Position numbers and translations under genes: made by a program. The notes below the pieces were generated by a model. It ran no database searches and had not been told where the DNA came from. It saw only the letters and a list, made by a program, of their open reading frames with translations. Below are positions 5,744 through 12,651 of a DNA stretch of 14,311 bases, in pieces. Position 1 is the first letter of the stretch, and each line of letters opens with the position of its first letter. The stretch is from the NCBI GenBank assembly GCA_964470785.1, contig CAYYED010000048.1, positions 1 to 14,311 of the forward strand. The letters are read 5' to 3'. The stretch comes from CAYYED01 sp964470785 (lineage in GTDB: Bacteria > Patescibacteriota > Minisyncoccia > Minisyncoccales > PEYH01).

Positions 5744-7228
5744 ATGAAGAAAATAGGATTTGATAATGATAAGTATTTAAAAGAGCAAAGCCGCGCTATT
5801 TTGGAAAGAATTAATTTGTTTAATAACAAACTCTATTTAGAATTCGGAGGAAAAATTCTTTATGACTATCATGCGGCTCGAGTTTTACCCGGCTATGACC
5901 CCAACATTAAAGTCCGCTTGCTGAAGACGTTAAAAGAAAAAACAGAAATTATCCTTTGCATTTCCTCAAGCCAGATTGAAAAAAGGAAAATCAGGGCGGA
6001 TTTTGGAGTTACCTATGATGTTGACCTTTTAAAAATGATAGACGAACTAAGGGATTGGCAAATAGAAGTTGCAGGAGTGGTAATGACTTGTTTTGCAGAA
6101 CAGCCCGCGGCCATTGTTTTCAGGAAAAAATTGGAAAGAATGGGTATTCGAGTTTATGCCCACAGCTATACGCGCGGTTATCCTACGGATGTGGATTTAA
6201 TTGTCAGCGACAAAGGATATGGAGCCAATGATTATATTCCCACAAGCAAACCATTGGTAGTTGTTGCAGGGCCCGGTCCGGGGAGCGGGAAATTAGGCAC
6301 CGCGCTATCCCAGCTTTATCATGAGTACAAGAAAGGAATAGTGGCAGGTTATGCCAAGTTTGAAACCTTTCCTGTTTGGGATTTGGCGCTCAAGCATCCG
6401 CTGAATATGACTTACGAGGCGGCTACCGCTGATATGGGAGATTATAATCTCATTGACCCCTTTCATTTAGAATCATATAACAAGATTGCCATAAACTATA
6501 ATCGCGACATAGAGGTGTTTCCGGTCTTAAAAAGAATTTTAGAAAAAATTATCGGCAACGAGTCAATATATAGGTCACCCACGGATATGGGGGTTAATAG
6601 ATGCAGTGCCGGAATAAAAGATGATGTAATTATTAGACAGGCCTGTTTTCAGGAAATTATTAGGAGGTATTTTAGGTATGCTTGCGAGTACAGTTTGGGA
6701 TTGGTTGAAAAAGAAACCGTTCAAAAAATTGAGCTTTTAATGAAGGAATTAGATATTAAACCCGAAGACAGAAAAGTTGTGGCTGCGGCCAGAGAAGCTG
6801 CTGACCAAGCGCGGGAACAAGGCAAGGGTAATGAAGGTATTTTTTGCGGAGCGTCAGTTCAGCTGCCAAATGGTAATATTATTAGCGGTAAAAATTCTTC
6901 CTTAATGCATGCCGCTTCCAGCATGATTCTCAATGCCGTTAAGGTTTTAAGCGATGTTCCCGACCATATTCATTTAATTTCACCCGGAATTATTGAATCA
7001 ATTACTGTTTTCAAAAAAAATATAATGGGAGCAAAGTCGCCGAGTATTAATTTAGAAGAAACCTTGATTGCCTTGAGTATTAGTAGCGCCACTAACCCCA
7101 CGGCGCAATTGGCAATAGAGAAATTAAGCGAACTTAAGGGGTGCGAGGCGCATACAACCAATATGCCTGCTCCCGGAGACGAATCTGCTTTACGCCAGCT
7201 TAAAATTAACCTTACAAGCGATTATTAA
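5744..7228 (+). CDS. UPF0371 (DUF1846) family protein
   Basis: The 494-residue protein matches the full length of the UPF0371/DUF1846 family, cytosolic proteins of unknown biochemical role. Recognised landmarks are the start KKIGFDNDKYLKEQS, LEFGGKILYDYHAARVLPGYDP, the IRADFGVTYD segment (about 84-93), YPTDVDLIVSDKGYGAN, GPGPGSGKLGT (about 176-186), which looks like a phosphate-binding loop, AGYAKFETFPVWDL and NYNRDIEVFPVLKRILEKI. The C-terminal part includes a conserved GIFCGASVQLPNG segment and HAASSMILNAVK. No signal peptide or membrane segment is seen. It stands alone between a terminator and the convergent region 7229-7507. The ATG gives the canonical N-terminus although no Shine-Dalgarno is present. 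I infer nucleotide or phosphate binding from the glycine-rich loop but no reaction. Confidence 0.93.
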   Translation: MKKIGFDNDKYLKEQSRAILERINLFNNKLYLEFGGKILYDYHAARVLPGYDPNIKVRLLKTLKEKTEIILCISSSQIEKRKIRADFGVTYDVDLLKMIDELRDWQIEVAGVVMTCFAEQPAAIVFRKKLERMGIRVYAHSYTRGYPTDVDLIVSDKGYGANDYIPTSKPLVVVAGPGPGSGKLGTALSQLYHEYKKGIVAGYAKFETFPVWDLALKHPLNMTYEAATADMGDYNLIDPFHLESYNKIAINYNRDIEVFPVLKRILEKIIGNESIYRSPTDMGVNRCSAGIKDDVIIRQACFQEIIRRYFRYACEYSLGLVEKETVQKIELLMKELDIKPEDRKVVAAAREAADQAREQGKGNEGIFCGASVQLPNGNIISGKNSSLMHAASSMILNAVKVLSDVPDHIHLISPGIIESITVFKKNIMGAKSPSINLEETLIALSISSATNPTAQLAIEKLSELKGCEAHTTNMPAPGDESALRQLKINLTSDY

Positions 7229-7234
7229 AATCTA

Positions 7235-7305
7235 CCCGCCCGCAACGTTTTGCAAGTGAGCTTGCTCGTAGCGGGAAGTCTAACTTCCCGTAAAACTTCC
7301 CGTAA
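7235..7305 (+). repeat. Hairpin cluster with 12-bp tandem duplication
   Basis: CCCGC (7235-7239 or 7239-7243) can pair with GCGGG (7271-7275), enclosing GCAAG-TGAG-CTTGC (7252-7265). CGGGAAGT (7272-7279) pairs with ACTTCCCG (7283-7290). AACTTCCCGTAA is directly repeated at 7282-7293 and 7294-7305, with a third degenerate copy after it. It begins just after the DUF1846 stop codon. Confidence 0.5.
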
Positions 7306-7326
7306 TCTTCCCCGAAACTTTTAAAA

Positions 7327-7407
7327 AAGGACAGTCCCTTTTTCCCACCTTTCTTTGTTCAGTGCCAGCGCGGGTTCCGGAAGAGGGTTTAGGGGGGGAC
7401 TGTCCTT
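7327..7407. repeat. REP/MITE-like element with 12-bp terminal inverted repeats
   Basis: AAGGACAGTCCC (7327-7338) is exactly inverted at 7396-7407 (GGGACTGTCCTT) around 57 bases that are GC-richer than the surroundings. GGACAGTCCC-type ends resemble REP elements mobilised by IS200-like Y1 transposases (RAYTs). No transposase is in the window. Confidence 0.5.
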
Positions 7408-7459
7408 AGAGATAATAATTGGTTTACTGGATTACTTATCAAAGAACCTTTGAGAAATC

Positions 7460-7490
7460 AAAAAACCACCAAGGAAATTGATGGTTTTTT
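7460..7490. terminator. Bidirectional terminator between convergent genes
   Basis: AAAAAACCA (7460-7468) pairs with TGGTTTTTT (7482-7490), with A-runs on one side and T-runs on the other, so it can end both the DUF1846 transcript and the - strand gene at 7508-7894. Confidence 0.8.
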
Positions 7491-7507
7491 ATTTTTTATT
7501 TAATTAA

Positions 7508-7894
7508 CTAGTTAATTTTTTTATCTTTTTTGGTTTTTTGAATTGTTTTCCAGTGGTATAAATAAAGGGGAATACCTACGATAATCATGGCAATGGCATT
7601 AGTGGCAGTTCTTTGCCTTCTATTAGAACGTTCTTTTTCCTGATATTCAATCATTTCTTGTCTTTGGACTTCTCGTTCTGCGGGTGTATTTTTTTCAGTT
7701 TCTTCGGGCGCTTCTTCGGGCGCCAATTTGTAAGCCGGATATACGGCTATTTCATCTGCTTGAGGAAAAACCCAGGTTGTTATTCCTAATTTAATAAGCT
7801 GAATGCTTCCGATGATAATTAAGACCAGCCCGACAAAAGAGGCTAAGTAAAAATAAATTGCTTTTATTGTTTCCTTTCGGTCTGTTTTTTCCAT
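7508..7894 (-). CDS. Small membrane protein with two transmembrane segments
   Basis: The 128-residue protein has a hydrophobic segment at about 11-35 (AIYFYLASFVGLVLIIIGSI), an extracellular or cytosolic Glu/Pro/Gln-rich middle (about 43-98, with EEAPEETEKN and RQEMIEYQEKERSNRRQR), and a second hydrophobic segment at about 98-116 (AIAMIIVGIPLYLYHWKTIQ). The end is lysine-rich. The YHW-type C-terminus recalls small DUF5671-like membrane proteins, but I hold that only weakly. No function can be given. It is the only clear - strand gene, convergent with the DUF1846 gene and sharing its terminator. Its upstream region begins with a palindromic element at 7910-8016, whose edge lies 16 bases from the start codon, so the element could influence its promoter. 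Confidence 0.75.
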   Translation of the reverse strand: MEKTDRKETIKAIYFYLASFVGLVLIIIGSIQLIKLGITTWVFPQADEIAVYPAYKLAPEEAPEETEKNTPAEREVQRQEMIEYQEKERSNRRQRTATNAIAMIIVGIPLYLYHWKTIQKTKKDKKIN

Positions 7895-7909
7895 ACATTT
7901 ATATTATCT

Positions 7910-8016
7910 TTGAATTACGAAATGCTATATAATTCTTTCCCCTCCCCCACTATCTCCCCCTTCCTCTAAGGGGAAGGGGGAGAAAAAGAGGGGGAAGGGG
8001 TAATTTCGTAATTCAA
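7910..8016 (+). repeat. Palindromic MITE-like element, copy E1
   Basis: TTGAATTACGAAAT (7910-7923) is exactly inverted at 8003-8016, and the flanks outside (7901-7909, 8017-8024) continue the symmetry imperfectly. Inside, TCTCCCCCTTCC (7953-7964) pairs with GGAAGGGGGAGA (7972-7983). The whole 107 bases can form a long imperfect hairpin. A second copy in the opposite orientation lies at 13067-13175. It fills the first part of the 410-base gap between 7894 and 8305; the remainder holds a promoter and no gene. Confidence 0.75.
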
Positions 8017-8241
8017 GGATATTATAACTGTTTATAATATTTAAGCAATAGCGTAAATCAATTATCTTGGCGCACGGCAGTTGTGCATAAAAGCCCAATT
8101 TGAGATTTTGATTTTTGATGTTAAAATAATGGAATAAAAGGATATTATGATGTTTTCTAGGATAAAAAAATAACCGTTGACGGGATACGGACAAGAGATG
8201 ATTTTTTATTTTAGGAAAGGGGAAAGAGAGTGAGTGACAGA

Positions 8242-8270
8242 TTGAAATTTTCCAAAAAATTTTTTATAAT
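8242..8270 (+). promoter_or_regulatory. Sigma-70-type promoter for the thiol-redox pair
   Basis: TTGAAA (8242-8247) and TATAAT (8265-8270) are 17 bases apart. Transcription would start near 8277, leaving a leader of about 28 bases before ATG 8305. The match is nearly perfect, so strong expression is likely. Confidence 0.75.
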
Positions 8271-8304
8271 TTGATTATTGTTGATAAAATTTTAAGGTAA
8301 AAAT

Positions 8305-8664
8305 ATGGATAAAAAGATATTAATAATTGCCATAATTTTAATTACGTTTCTCGGAGCCGTCTATTTTATTGGCACGAGAGTAAAAAGTCAGGAGCCATCC
8401 AGAGAAGAGATTATTCAATGTTTAGCAGATTCTGGCGTATTGGTTTACGGCACTCTCACTTGTCCTGCTTGCAATAAATTAGTGGAAGATTTTGGCGGCT
8501 ATGAGTTAATAGGCCCGATTTATGTAATATGCAACGAAGAAAGAGATAGGTGCGAACAAGAGATGTTAGACGCTTGGGTTCCCGAGATACAAATTAAGGG
8601 CGAGCTTTATAACGGTCCGCGCACTTTTGAAGCGCTGACCCAAGCCGTTGGCTGCGAGTTTTAA
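8305..8664 (+). CDS. Membrane-anchored thioredoxin-like protein (CPAC)
   Basis: The 119-residue protein starts with a lysine-flanked hydrophobic helix (about 5-23) that would anchor or export it. A small thioredoxin-fold domain follows with YGTLTCPAC (Cys53, Cys56). Further cysteines at 39, 76, 83 and 117, and the ending PEIQIKGELYNGPRTFEALTQAVGC, resemble the thioredoxin-like domain that accompanies vitamin K epoxide reductase-like proteins. The likely role is extracytoplasmic disulfide exchange. A strong promoter lies 35 bases upstream, and the next gene encodes a thioredoxin-CcdA-like membrane protein 33 bases downstream, so the two probably act as a pair. There is no VKOR or DsbB gene in the window. 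Assignment to a named family is not certain, but the fold and location are well supported. Confidence 0.8.
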   Translation: MDKKILIIAIILITFLGAVYFIGTRVKSQEPSREEIIQCLADSGVLVYGTLTCPACNKLVEDFGGYELIGPIYVICNEERDRCEQEMLDAWVPEIQIKGELYNGPRTFEALTQAVGCEF

Positions 8665-8668
8665 TTTT

Positions 8669-8687
8669 GCGGACTTCGGAAGTCTGC
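8669..8687 (+). other. Intercistronic hairpin
   Basis: GCGGACTT (8669-8676) pairs with AAGTCTGC (8680-8687) with one G-U, around the loop CGG. It sits between the two redox genes with no T-run, so it may modulate transcript stability or the relative output of the two genes. Confidence 0.45.
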
Positions 8688-8697
8688 AAGCAATTAT

Positions 8698-9867
8698 ATG
8701 AAGCGAATCATTTTTTTTATTACTTTTTTTATCATCGGATTATTTTTATCTGCGCCCTTGGCGCAGGCAGATTCATTTACGCAAGCAGGAGAGAGCATTT
8801 CAGAAGAAGAAAAGGTCATTATTTATTTTTTTGACGACAGATTGTGCCCGGTATGCAAGGCAACAAAAGATTTCATTCAGAAGATACAAAGCGATTATCC
8901 TGAAATAGATTTAAAAATTTATTCAATAACTGAAAGGCAAAAACTTAACGAAATAGTCCAAATGTATGAAATTAAGGACTATAACATAATGGCGCCGACA
9001 ATTTTTATTGGCGACCCGCCTATTGGAGAAACAAGCAATTTTTTTCAGTTCAGGGACTTTACCTCCAGGCACGAAGAAATGATTATTCAAGCCATAGAAG
9101 GAAAATTTGTTGAAGACGATTGCTGTGTTATTAAAATTCCTTTTTTAAACATAGAAATTGACATTAGAAACTGGTCTTTGCCTTTTGCTACCATAATTTT
9201 GGGCTCTTTAGACGGATTTAATGTGTGTTCTATCGGCGCTCTTATTTTAGTCCTTTCCATTGTTATGATATTTAATTCCAAAAAGAAGATGTTTCTTTTT
9301 GGCGGACTCTTTATCTTAACAGCCGTATCAATTTATGGAACCTTAGTTTTTGTCTGGGGCAAACTTTTTGAAACCTTAATCGGGCACTTAGAAATATTAA
9401 GAGTTATTGTGGGGCTGGCTTCTCTTGGAGGCGGTATTTATTTTTTAAAGGAATTTTGGAGATTTTTCAAATACGGGCCGACTTGTAATACCTCGGATTT
9501 TGTCTTAGCCAAAAACGCGACCAATAAACTGAAAAAGGCCTTTGAAACACCGGACAAGGGAACTTGGCTTTTAGCCGGAAGCATAATGTTTTTTGCCGCT
9601 GCCATCACCATCGTAGAGCTTCCCTGCTCTATTGGCGTACCGGTTGCTTTTACCGGCATTTTAGTGGAAAAAGGACTTTCCCTTTTTTTCTACACCCTGT
9701 ATATTCTGGCATACCTTTTCTTTTATATGCTTATTGAAATGGTGATTTTTACCGGAGCAGTGTTAACTAAAAAAATCTGGTTCGCCGGAAGCAAAGTCAT
9801 TACTTGGATTACCTTTGCCGGTTCTTTGGTCTTGTTTTACCTTGCCTTTTATTATTTGTTTTTTTAA
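8698..9867 (+). CDS. Thioredoxin-CcdA/DsbD-like membrane electron-transfer protein
   Basis: The 389-residue protein starts with a signal peptide (about 1-24, ending APLAQA-DS). A thioredoxin-like domain covers about 36-135, with CPVC (Cys50, Cys53) and a cis-proline in APT (Pro100). A Cys-Cys pair (142-143) precedes six or so membrane segments from about 160 to 389. Two membrane motifs are diagnostic: LDGFNVCSIGAL with Cys177 and ELPCSIGVP with Cys310, matching the cysteine pair of CcdA/DsbD. Such proteins carry reducing equivalents from cytosolic thioredoxin across the membrane. Here the outer acceptor domain is N-terminal and fused, and the upstream CPAC protein may be a further partner. 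The C-terminus has no DsbD-gamma domain. The cytosolic donor could be the thioredoxin at 1299. The exact subfamily name is not assignable by eye. Confidence 0.85.
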   Translation: MKRIIFFITFFIIGLFLSAPLAQADSFTQAGESISEEEKVIIYFFDDRLCPVCKATKDFIQKIQSDYPEIDLKIYSITERQKLNEIVQMYEIKDYNIMAPTIFIGDPPIGETSNFFQFRDFTSRHEEMIIQAIEGKFVEDDCCVIKIPFLNIEIDIRNWSLPFATIILGSLDGFNVCSIGALILVLSIVMIFNSKKKMFLFGGLFILTAVSIYGTLVFVWGKLFETLIGHLEILRVIVGLASLGGGIYFLKEFWRFFKYGPTCNTSDFVLAKNATNKLKKAFETPDKGTWLLAGSIMFFAAAITIVELPCSIGVPVAFTGILVEKGLSLFFYTLYILAYLFFYMLIEMVIFTGAVLTKKIWFAGSKVITWITFAGSLVLFYLAFYYLFF

Positions 9868-9886
9868 ATATTGTTTTTTTAAAGAA

Positions 9887-10060
9887 ATGAAAAAAATTAT
9901 GGTAACCGGCGCAGCCGGGCAAATAGGTTCGGAATTAATGCCATTTTTAAGGGAAAGATACGGAAATGACAATGTTTTTGCTACGGACATTGTTAATCAA
10001 GAAAATGAGTCGGGCACAGTTCGTTATATTACTACTTATCATCATACGGGCTCAAATTAA
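9887..10060 (+). pseudogene. Truncated NAD-dependent epimerase/dehydratase fragment
   Basis: ATG 9887 opens a 57-residue frame that begins MKKIMVTGAAGQIGSELMPF, the Rossmann N-terminus (GxxGxxG at G8-G14) of extended SDR epimerase/threonine-dehydrogenase-like proteins, then ATDIV. Those proteins are about 300 residues long. Here the similarity ends near residue 38, and the frame stops at TAA 10058-10060 after an unrelated HHTGSN end. No further part of the gene is found before the aldolase at 10077. It is best read as a gene remnant left by a deletion. It lies 19 bases after the CcdA-like gene. Confidence 0.6.
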
Positions 10061-10076
10061 AAATTAAAATAACGAC

Positions 10077-11018
10077 ATGATTATATCTACTAAAAAATTA
10101 TTTAAACACGCTTATTCTAAATATGCTGTCGGCGCCTATAATATCAATAATGCCGAGCAGATAATGGGATTGTTTCAGGGCAATGTTCAAAGTAATGCCC
10201 CTTTTATTGTTCAGATTTCCAAAGGAGCTCGAAAATACACTGATAAAAGGTTATTAGAATCCATGATTAGAGCGGCCGGAGAAATATTTCCTCAAGCTGT
10301 TTTTTCCGTCCACTTAGACCATGGAGACGAAAAAACTTGTATGGATTGCATTGAGTCGGGATTCTATAATTCAATTATGATAGACGCCAGCGACAAGGAC
10401 TTTGAGGAAAATATTGCTATTACCAAAAGGGTGGTGGAAGCGGCTCGCAAAAAAGACATTGCAGTTGAAGCAGAGCTGGGCCGGTTGGGAGGAGTGGAAG
10501 AAGACGTTTCCGTTGGTCAAGGAAACGTTTTTTTAACAGACCCGTATCAGGCGCAAGAATTTATCCAGAGAACGGGCTGTGACAGCTTGGCTTGCGCCAT
10601 TGGAACAAGCCACGGCGCTTATAAGTTTACCGGCAGCCAATCTTTGCATTTTGAGGTAATTGAAAAGATTCAGGAGCTTGTTCCCGGGTTTCCTTTAGTT
10701 ATGCACGGCTCAAGCTCTGTTCCCGCAGAAGAGATTCAGAGAATCAATAATGCCGGAGGAAAGCTTCAAGGAGCCAAAGGGGTTGATGAAAATGATTTTA
10801 AAAAAGCAGCGCAAATGGGAGTTGCCAAAGTTAATATTGACACCGATGGACGGTTAGTATGGTGCCGAGTGCACCGCGAATATTTTCGAGATTTTCCCGA
10901 AGTTTTTGACCTTAGAAGACCCGGAAAGGTTTTTATAGAAGAATATGCTAAATATATTATGCACAAAAACGAGATGCTTGGAAGCACCGGTCAGGCAGAA
11001 AGCGTTGTTAGGGGATGA
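10077..11018 (+). CDS. fba: Class II fructose-bisphosphate aldolase
   Basis: The 313-residue protein is a zinc-dependent class II aldolase that cleaves fructose 1,6-bisphosphate into dihydroxyacetone phosphate and glyceraldehyde 3-phosphate. HLDHGD gives the catalytic Asp81 and zinc ligand His82. EAELGRLGG (131-139) carries the conserved Glu133. GTSHGAYKF provides zinc ligand His179 and MHGSSS zinc ligand His210. KVNIDTDGR near the C-terminal third binds phosphate. Related class II enzymes include tagatose-bisphosphate aldolase, so the exact substrate is likely but not proven. The start follows an epimerase remnant by 16 bases with no Shine-Dalgarno. deoC lies 128 bases downstream but has its own promoter. 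The enzyme places glycolysis/gluconeogenesis carbon flow in this organism. Confidence 0.93.
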   Translation: MIISTKKLFKHAYSKYAVGAYNINNAEQIMGLFQGNVQSNAPFIVQISKGARKYTDKRLLESMIRAAGEIFPQAVFSVHLDHGDEKTCMDCIESGFYNSIMIDASDKDFEENIAITKRVVEAARKKDIAVEAELGRLGGVEEDVSVGQGNVFLTDPYQAQEFIQRTGCDSLACAIGTSHGAYKFTGSQSLHFEVIEKIQELVPGFPLVMHGSSSVPAEEIQRINNAGGKLQGAKGVDENDFKKAAQMGVAKVNIDTDGRLVWCRVHREYFRDFPEVFDLRRPGKVFIEEYAKYIMHKNEMLGSTGQAESVVRG

Positions 11019-11094
11019 AAACAGCAAAATACCCATTCGGCCTATTTTATTGACTATTTTGAAGGGATAATATAGGCAAGCGGGACTGATTTTT

Positions 11095-11123
11095 TTGGGA
11101 AATTTTTATATTTATGCTAAAAT
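11095..11123 (+). promoter_or_regulatory. Extended -10 promoter for deoC
   Basis: TTGGGA (11095-11100) is 17 bases before TAAAAT (11118-11123), which is preceded by TGC, an extended -10 element. Transcription would begin about 17 bases before ATG 11147. Confidence 0.5.
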
Positions 11124-11146
11124 AGCTTAATAAATAATAAAAGATT

Positions 11147-11854
11147 ATGAATGTTGCAAAACTTATTGACCATACAAACATAGACCCTACAGCCACGGCC
11201 GCGGATATTAAAAAAACCTGTGATGAAGCAAAAAAATACGATTTTCGCGGAGTAGATGTCGGGACCAAATGGGTTAAATTGGTAGCCAAAGAATTAAAAG
11301 GAACCGTTTTTCATCCTGTTAAATCCCGCAAAGCGGGAATTTCGTCAAAGACGAAATTATTTAACAGGATAAAGGTAATTGTTTTAATTGACCCGCCTAT
11401 GGGTTTAAGTTCTCATCAAGCAAGAATAAAAATGTGCAAAAAAGCCAAGGCCGACGGAGCAGATGAGCTTGATGTCGTAATGAATATCGTGGATTTAAAG
11501 CACGAAAGATACGATAAAATTTTAAAGGACTTGAAGGCAATTTCTAAGATTTTACCAACTAAAGTGATTATTGGTTCCGGATATTTAACTGACGAAGAAG
11601 TGGCTAAGGCCTCTCAAATTGTAAAAAAAGCCGGAGCTATTTGCGTTAAGACAGCCACGGAAAAAGACCCCCTGGAAAGAAGAGAAATAGAAGAAAAAGC
11701 CCGTCATCTCAAAATTATGAAGAAATCAGCTCCCGGGCTTTTGATTAAGGCCTCTGCCCAAATCAGAACCATAGAAGATGTTGAAAAAATGGTTAAAGCC
11801 GGGGCAGATATTATCGGCACCAGCTCCGGTGTTGCCATTATGAAAAAGAAATAA
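11147..11854 (+). CDS. deoC: Deoxyribose-phosphate aldolase with in-frame palindromic insertion
   Basis: The 235-residue class I aldolase interconverts 2-deoxyribose 5-phosphate with acetaldehyde and glyceraldehyde 3-phosphate, feeding deoxynucleoside carbon into glycolysis. The N-terminus LIDHTNIDP is typical. DGADELDVVMN (about 103-113) holds the conserved catalytic Asp. The Schiff-base lysine is in CVKTAT (about residue 168), and KASAQIRT carries the second conserved Lys where most relatives have KASGGIRT, so Gly-Gly is replaced by Ala-Gln. Residues about 56-75 (KSRKAGISSKTKLFN and edges) are extra compared with the usual short link between the second helix and the IKVIVLIDPPMG strand. They are encoded by a perfect palindromic element at 11313-11370. 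The frame is intact, so the protein is probably made with a surface loop of Lys/Ser-rich sequence. It has its own promoter, and the aldolase fba is upstream. Confidence 0.9.
   Translation: MNVAKLIDHTNIDPTATAADIKKTCDEAKKYDFRGVDVGTKWVKLVAKELKGTVFHPVKSRKAGISSKTKLFNRIKVIVLIDPPMGLSSHQARIKMCKKAKADGADELDVVMNIVDLKHERYDKILKDLKAISKILPTKVIIGSGYLTDEEVAKASQIVKKAGAICVKTATEKDPLERREIEEKARHLKIMKKSAPGLLIKASAQIRTIEDVEKMVKAGADIIGTSSGVAIMKKK
11313..11370. repeat. Three-way-junction palindromic element inside deoC
   Basis: ATCCTGTTAAAT (11313-11324) pairs perfectly with ATTTAACAGGAT (11359-11370). Between them lie two hairpins with no spacer: CCCGC-AAA-GCGGG (11325-11337) and AATTTCGTC-AAA-GACGAAATT (11338-11358). 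Every base of the 58 is either paired or in an AAA loop. Coding constraint alone would not produce this. It resembles in-frame palindromic elements such as the Rickettsia RPEs. Confidence 0.8.
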
Positions 11855-11941
11855 CCGAAGAAGGCAATAATTCCGCGTTATTCTGTTTAAAGTTTTGCGT
11901 TATTCCGCGATAAAAGTTTTCTTAACAATTAATCTATCAAT

Positions 11942-12643
11942 ATGCCTAAGCAAAAAATTAAAAAAGCAAAATCCCCATACCTTTATTCAGACCCCGAATT
12001 ACCTCCTGTTAAAGAGGACTTCAGGGAGACCTTTCAGTGGAAAGTTTTTAAGATTATGGCAGAATTCATTGACGGTTTTCATTTTTTGGCTGACCTGAAA
12101 AAAACCATTACCATATTCGGTTCTACGAGCTCTCCTGAAAAGAATGCTTATTACAAGGAAGCAAGGAAACTCGGCAATCTTTTAGCCAAAGGCGGCTATA
12201 CGGTTATTACCGGCGGCGGACCCGGTATTATGGAAGCCGGGAACCGCGGAGCCGCCGAAGCCGGAGGAGAATCGGTAGGCATTAATATTCTATTGCCCGA
12301 AGGGCAGAGAATGAATGAATATGTTACTAAGCCGATCGGGTTTAATTACTTTTTTACCCGTAAAGTAATGCTTTCTTTTTCTTCCAAGGCATATGTCTTT
12401 TTTCCCGGCGGGTTCGGAACTTTAGATGAATTTTTTGAAATGGTTACCCTTATTCAAACAGGAAAACTGGCCGAACCGGTGCCTATTATTGCCATAGGAA
12501 AAGAATACTGGGACCCGTTGTTTAGCTGGTTGAAATCCGAGGTTTATTCAAAGCATAATGCAGTAAAAAAACAGGACTTGGAAATTTTCCGAGTTGTTGA
12601 TTCAGCCGAAGAGGCGTATAAAATTATTAAGAAGATTAAGTAG
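11942..12643 (+). CDS. LOG-family Rossmann-fold nucleotide hydrolase
   Basis: The 233-residue protein has the LOG-family motifs GGGPGIMEA (91-99) and PGGFGTLDE (155-163), the latter being the family's PGGxGTxxE motif. TITIFGSTSSP (55-65) begins the Rossmann domain, and FFTRKVML (137-144) is also conserved. Plant and bacterial relatives remove the ribose 5-phosphate from cytokinin or purine nucleotides; in a bacterium like this a role in nucleotide breakdown or salvage is more likely. A basic 30-residue N-terminal lead precedes the core, as in the longer family branch. The protein is cytosolic. The TspO-like gene starts 8 bases after its stop, so the two are probably one transcript. The gene lies near deoC, fitting nucleoside or pentose-phosphate recovery. 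Confidence 0.9.
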   Translation: MPKQKIKKAKSPYLYSDPELPPVKEDFRETFQWKVFKIMAEFIDGFHFLADLKKTITIFGSTSSPEKNAYYKEARKLGNLLAKGGYTVITGGGPGIMEAGNRGAAEAGGESVGINILLPEGQRMNEYVTKPIGFNYFFTRKVMLSFSSKAYVFFPGGFGTLDEFFEMVTLIQTGKLAEPVPIIAIGKEYWDPLFSWLKSEVYSKHNAVKKQDLEIFRVVDSAEEAYKIIKKIK

Positions 12644-12651
12644 ATGAAAAT

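Noticed and set aside
7925..8194. Minus-strand frame of 89 codons
   Set aside because: It reads through the palindromic element E1 and has no family resemblance.
8175..8203. Second promoter with TTGACG
   Set aside because: The position 17 bases downstream reads GATTTT, a poor -10 element, and the promoter at 8242 is much better.
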